Shown here in pieces: positions 59,385 through 64,000 of a stretch of DNA of 64,000 nucleotides; positions within the stretch are counted from its first letter, which is position 1; every line of letters begins with the position of its first letter. This DNA is from Apostichopus japonicus. Lineage: Eukaryota; Echinodermata; Holothuroidea; Aspidochirotida; Stichopodidae. The notes under the pieces are model-generated. The model was not told the origin of the DNA and did not search any database. It was given only the letters and a program-made list of their open reading frames with translations. Both the position numbers and the translations under genes were made by a program. The DNA lies in NCBI RefSeq assembly GCF_037975245.1, contig NC_092567.1:18604876-18668875 (forward strand), read 5' to 3'.

Positions 59385-59457
59385 CAGGGAGTTGTTATGG
59401 AACATAACAACTCCCTGATATAAGCAGGGAGTTGTTATTCCATAACAACTCCCTGCT
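59385..59457. repeat. Twin near-perfect hairpins
   Basis: Hairpin 1: CAGGGAGTTGTTATG (59385-59399), loop GAA, exact complement to 59417. Hairpin 2: AGCAGGGAGTTGTTAT (59423-59438), loop TCC, exact complement at 59442-59457. The stems are 15 and 16 bp with no mismatch and share the same sequence, so any left arm can pair with either right arm. Confidence 0.95.
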
Positions 59458-60631
59458 ATAAGTAACCTGAACCCGTCTATCGTGTGCTGCAGGCTCAGGT
59501 ATTGTTATTGACCTAAAAATGAAAAGCATATACATGAAATTCCACCCTATACATTACGTGTAGTGTTTTCCTGTGTTTACTTGATAAACACTATCGATAT
59601 AGGCGTTGGGAATGAGTATAAACTCCATTGAGAAGTTTGCTTTCTTTATCGCCCAAACAGCCTTGGAAATAAAAAAGATAATCTTGTGGAGGTGAAAGTC
59701 GGGCTGAGGCTGATCCGATTCTAAACGCTAATAGTGGTATAAAATACATGCCGGCTAAAGATGGTCGGAACATTTTTGAAATGCATTAGGCCTTAATTTT
59801 GTAATCAAAAGTGACATTTCATTGGGATTTGGAACTATCCCGTATCCGCCTAAATTTTAGCGTAGTAATTGCTTAAATTTCGATGATAAAATTTTTCTGA
59901 TTTACATTCCGTCTCATTGAAAGCTTGATCTCAATAGCCCCTGGCTACTAGTCGCGGAACCACTACTGACAGAATCATAGATTGCGTATGGCGGTCACTC
60001 CTGTCATATCATAGGCGCTTCATGGTTACGGCAAGGAGCCCGGTGTTGCTAAGGAACAACGAACTCTGTCGTCTGCTTCTCATGTCCTGATATGCTGCGT
60101 GCGTTTAAACCGCAGTCCAATTGTTTACAAAGAATATACTCAAAATGGCAATTTTAAAGTTGTAAAATGCGGTTGGTATTGGGAAAATGTACCACTTATC
60201 TAGATTACATTGTTCGCATAGCGTCACAAGGAATGTGGTATAGCTATAAGATCATAATATTAGTTGTAGAATATACAATCAAGGGGTACTAGTATAAGAG
60301 TTGACTACTACAAGGGTGCACGTTACATGACCCTCCATGCTTAGTATATACGTTTTATATGGAAATAGTGAAGGTTAATGGATACGCCGATGTTTATGAC
60401 GGAGTAAATATGGAAGATAAGGGAATTAAGTGACGGTTAAAACAGGAAAATTTACGTTCAGGCCTTTGAAGTATGTCATTGCGGTATCTCTTTGTCAGTG
60501 TCAGAGTTTATTTTATGAGTCAATTTCTTGTCCCCTCGTTTGTTGTGTTTTCTGTTCTGGGTTTTCAGCATCTTCGTCCGTTCTATTTTTTTACCGAAGA
60601 GTACACCCACACATGGACAAACCAAACTGTC
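59458..60631. other. Intergenic, nothing recognised
   Basis: No coding exon, RNA gene or named repeat seen. Confidence 0.35.
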
Positions 60632-60639
60632 AGTAGACT

Positions 60640-60938
60640 CAGGCGCGTAGCGAGGAATTTGCCAAGGGAAGGGCGAACCTGTAGGCAAATTATCAGAGCC
60701 GTCGATTCGGCATTGGAAACTATATATCTAAGCGTAGCGCCACCATAGGTTGGCGCAAAGCGTATTTAAAAATGTTGGCCGAAAATGCCTCCCAGATCGC
60801 TGGAAATCGCACTTCCCAGGCCTTGCAAGTTGCATCTAAGCATTTTCTATTTGAAATTACTAGCGATATCATAGAAACGTACCAAAAAAAAAACATGCTC
60901 AATGGAGGGGGCCGTCTCCCCCATTGGCTACGCGCCTG
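60640..60938. mobile_element. hAT MITE D
   Basis: 299 bp with ends CAGGCGCGTAGC and, inward from the right, CAGGCGCGTAGCCAA. The perfect 8-bp duplication AGTAGACT lies at 60632-60639 and 60939-60946. Its interior TATCTAAGCGTAGCGCCACC is the inverted relative of the GGTGGCGCTCCGCTTAGATA segment in MITEs A and C, which links the families. Confidence 0.9.
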
Positions 60939-60949
60939 AGTAGACTTCA

Positions 60950-61310
60950 CAAGAGCAACTCGCTGCGTGGATACACTGACAGAGAGCTTAAGATTCTACC
61001 AGAGAGCAGCTGACTAGGAGCAGCTCCCTGCATGGATGGAGCAGGGGGAAGTGCAGGTTTCACCAGGTGAGGTGGTGAAGACCTCACCCTCTGCATTGAT
61101 AAACCATGGCTCTGCATGGATACACCAGGGCGCTGCGGTTTCATCTGACTAAAAGAAACTCCCTTCATAGATACACCCGAGAGCTCCAGGTTTCACCATG
61201 CGGGAGCTCCCTGCATGAATATACCCGAAAGCAGGTTTCAAAAGGGACTTGCTCACTATAAGAGCAACGCCCGCCTGGATGTACCAGGAAGTTACAGGTT
61301 TCAACTTCCG
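60950..61310. repeat. Degenerate minisatellite, unit about 60-65 bp
   Basis: Five or six diverged units built from AGCTCCCTGCATGGAT, ACACCAGAGAGCT-type and GCAGGTTTCACC blocks (for example at about 61018, 61065, 61140, 61200 and 61270). Units drift strongly, so the array is old or under little homogenisation. Confidence 0.7.
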
Positions 61311-62300
61311 TCCTACGTCAGGCAGAAGGGTCCCCAATCAGTGACGTGCACGTGATTTGAAACAAGGTGTGAGCGGGGCTCTGAATTTCCCCGATTGGTT
61401 TAGGTATAGGTTGCGACCATACAACAGAATGATGAGGCCAAAGGCGAATCAAGAGGTCTGGCCCTGGGGTCATCGAAGCAAACTCCCACCATTGTAGGGG
61501 CTCTCGGGGTCCTCTCCCCACCCCCACCCCACCCCAAAAGAGACTATAAATTATGTCTATAATAAGGTCTAAACTCTAAAGTAAGGTACTACAACTCTTC
61601 CTGAGTGCTGAGTGAATTATTTCCCCCTGTTCGCTCCCCCTTGTACATGCCACGGACCCTAAAGATCGAACTACGGGTTACACAAGGGAGTTCCCATTTG
61701 AATAGTAACTCCCCGGTGAAATTGATTTGTTCCATCCACCACTACGCTAAAATTCTTCGTTCTCTGATGACCTTACTGTCCAAACGCATCTTGTTTATTT
61801 TGATACTTTTGTACTAGAAATAATAGTCCCATCAATCCCACAAGGGTGTGGTTCCGACTTTCGTAACTGCATTCCAAGAAGGTTGCATGTCTATATAGTT
61901 TCGTGATGAAGACACTTCAGCCTAGTCCGTCAAACAACTATCCCTTTCCAATGAATATATATATACTGCGTTATGGACGGAGCGCTAAAGTTCCCATCAG
62001 TTTTCAGTTTGATCCATCGACAAAGGTCACGGGGTCTTAGAATTATTGTTTGTCCGTGATCGGAGTTTTCCCGGGTACCTCTTCCTGTGATTGCTGAACT
62101 ATGTTATGAATACAAATAAACACACAACAGCCCTACCACGTTGCATATTAAGAGCTATTTTACTCTGTAGGTATGGATTATTGCTCTAACACGTTACTGA
62201 GAATTTTGAACCAGCTTTCACTATAGGAAAACTATATCAGTGCGGGCCTGGATGGTTGACCACACCTCGTATCACTGCTTGTGCTATTGTCATAGTCCGA
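61311..62300. other. Intergenic, nothing recognised
   Basis: A C-rich patch at 61517-61540. No gene seen. Confidence 0.35.
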
Positions 62301-62302
62301 CG

Positions 62303-62305
<3 letters not shown>

Positions 62306-62371
<66 letters not shown>

Positions 62372-62377
62372 TATATG
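62306..62377. repeat. (TA)n microsatellite
   Basis: About 30 TA dinucleotides, nearly pure. Confidence 0.95.
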
Positions 62378-64000
62378 GCATGCATAACGGCTGTTGAAAA
62401 AAATACGCGAACTTGATACAACCAATCAGACTAGAGCATTTCACTCATGTGATATACATTTGTCAACTCTTCGCGTCGGAGTTTGACACTGCGTATAACA
62501 GCGTACGCGCCATGGAATTCCGTCCGGATGCGGTACATAATTCATAAAGCGCGTTCTCCAAATACATCGCGTCAGATTGTCGTTAAACCTTAGCTGTATT
62601 TCAAATCCAAGCCTTTATCTAATTTTACCAAACATTGGATCGGTTCCTCAGTTGCAAACCCCACCCCCCCCCACACTCCCATTCCCTACCTTCTCTCCCT
62701 CCCTCTTGTCTCTCCAACAATGTCTAAACATCAATCTATTGTGTACTACCTATAGTTGCAAGAATGGCAATTTATATCAACAAAATAAAAACAAACTGTT
62801 ACCCTTCCTGTCGGGAGAAAGAGGTGTTTCAAGGACTTAATTGTGTATCTTAATCGTAATGCCCGTTAATGTGTAGAAATTCATGACCCGTTTCCTCGTC
62901 GCCTCCACCACCTCATCGACACCAATATACACCGCACCGACACCACATACACCTCACCGACACCACATACCCCTCAACAACAACGAAACACACACACACA
63001 CAGATTTGTGAGGTACTTTTCAAACAGACTGTATAAATTTAGTCACTTTTATTTCGCATCATACACAAAATACCAGTTTGATACACGTGTATACTAATGT
63101 CATGATGATACGTTTAGGGCCTGGTATCTCACAAATGCACGTATTTAAGTAGCTAATCCGTATACACGATTATATATATATATCAATTGCAATCTGTTGT
63201 GAAAATAAAATACTTCCGTTCTTTCCCTTGGAAAGGATGCCGACAGTTCAGAAAGGTCCGACATTATTTAAGGTCGTTGTGACATGTTTTGTGTGACCTT
63301 TAACACCAACTCATATTCGTAAATAGTAACTTACTTATATGAGAAGGTACTTCAGAGAAATCGATACTATCAAATTCAAATACCGCCAGTTTCCTTATAC
63401 GTTCCAAGAACTAAAGAATAATAATGATCAAAACACGAATTAGTTTGATGCGTTTGTTTCCTTTTGCTAAAACAAAGAGCCATGAATACAATTAGCTAGG
63501 CTTATGCATGGGTTGCATAGGCCCTCATCGTTTGATAACGTATACTACCTACATACCAATTTCTTGCAAATTCGACTTGCAAAACGATAATTTCCTTTCC
63601 TTTTGATAAAATTTATTTTGAAATTTGTAACTGAAACCGACGCAAGAGATAAAAACATTAGAATATCTGAAAATGACCGTTTGGCACATAGTACCATTCA
63701 AACGTTCCGAATATGAGAATTTTGTTTTTGAATTGAAGTGTAGGATTCTTGCAAAACAGTAGAATTCTGACAACTTTTTGAAAGTTTTATGTTATAATCG
63801 GTCATCATCTTCAGAACATGAACTACAACAAAAAAACAAAAAAAAACAAGAGAAGTTTGCCGGTTTCACGAAACGGTAACACGGTGCAAAATGGTAAAGA
63901 AAGGGGGAGGAGGAAAATAGGCCTCGAACATGTTGTGACGAGTAAAAAAGTTTAAAAAAAAAACGTAAATATTGACCACAATTTACCCATAATACTAATC
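62378..64000. other. Intergenic to window end, nothing recognised
   Basis: A CACC/ACAC-rich patch at 62905-63000. No gene, RNA or transposon end was identified before the window stops. Confidence 0.35.

Overview
The window looks like a piece of an animal nuclear genome. It has spliced genes with GT-AG introns, long AT-rich introns, and many microsatellites, SINEs, MITEs and LTR elements. Its two best genes encode ordinary animal proteins (MTERF3 and ITFG2). A third is a type II membrane sulfotransferase of the chondroitin/dermatan/HNK-1 family. Gene content and repeat style (frequent poly-C runs, abundant hAT MITEs, tRNA-derived SINEs) fit a marine invertebrate, perhaps an echinoderm such as a sea cucumber. 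That placement is inference and was not tested.

Layout. 1-8.8 kb: repeat-rich DNA with two hAT-type MITEs carrying 8-bp target duplications, tRNA-SINE copies, and a few well-formed minus-strand exons of a gene I do not recognise. 8.85-21.99 kb: MTERF3 on the minus strand in five coding exons (420 codons). Its first coding intron is almost entirely a 9.27-kb Ty3/Gypsy-type LTR retrotransposon on the plus strand (antisense). The LTRs are 731 bp each and differ at one position, and gag, pol and a small third ORF are all open, so the insertion is very recent. 21.99-23.92 kb: a head-to-head intergenic gap. 23.92-38.46 kb: ITFG2 on the plus strand in 14 coding exons (494 codons). Its introns hold an 82-bp minisatellite, a TTAA-flanked MITE, a foldback element, a LINE tail and several local duplications of its own exon/intron pieces. 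41.62-47.92 kb: a two-exon carbohydrate sulfotransferase on the minus strand (400 codons). 48-64 kb: no convincing gene, but a nested cluster of hAT MITEs near 54-55.5 kb, another at 60.6 kb, a 550-bp array of ACTTAAGT palindromes, and a pair of near-perfect hairpins at 59.4 kb.

How the genes relate. MTERF3 (mitochondrial transcription/ribosome factor) and ITFG2 (KICSTOR subunit, nutrient signalling to mTORC1) diverge from a 1.9-kb gap and could share regulatory DNA, but the sequence does not prove this. The sulfotransferase would act in the Golgi and has no evident functional link to them. The most unusual content is mobile and repetitive: one apparently intact young retrotransposon, several MITE families whose insertion sites can be read exactly (one with its empty site preserved in a local duplicate), and repeated partial duplication of ITFG2 exon boundaries.
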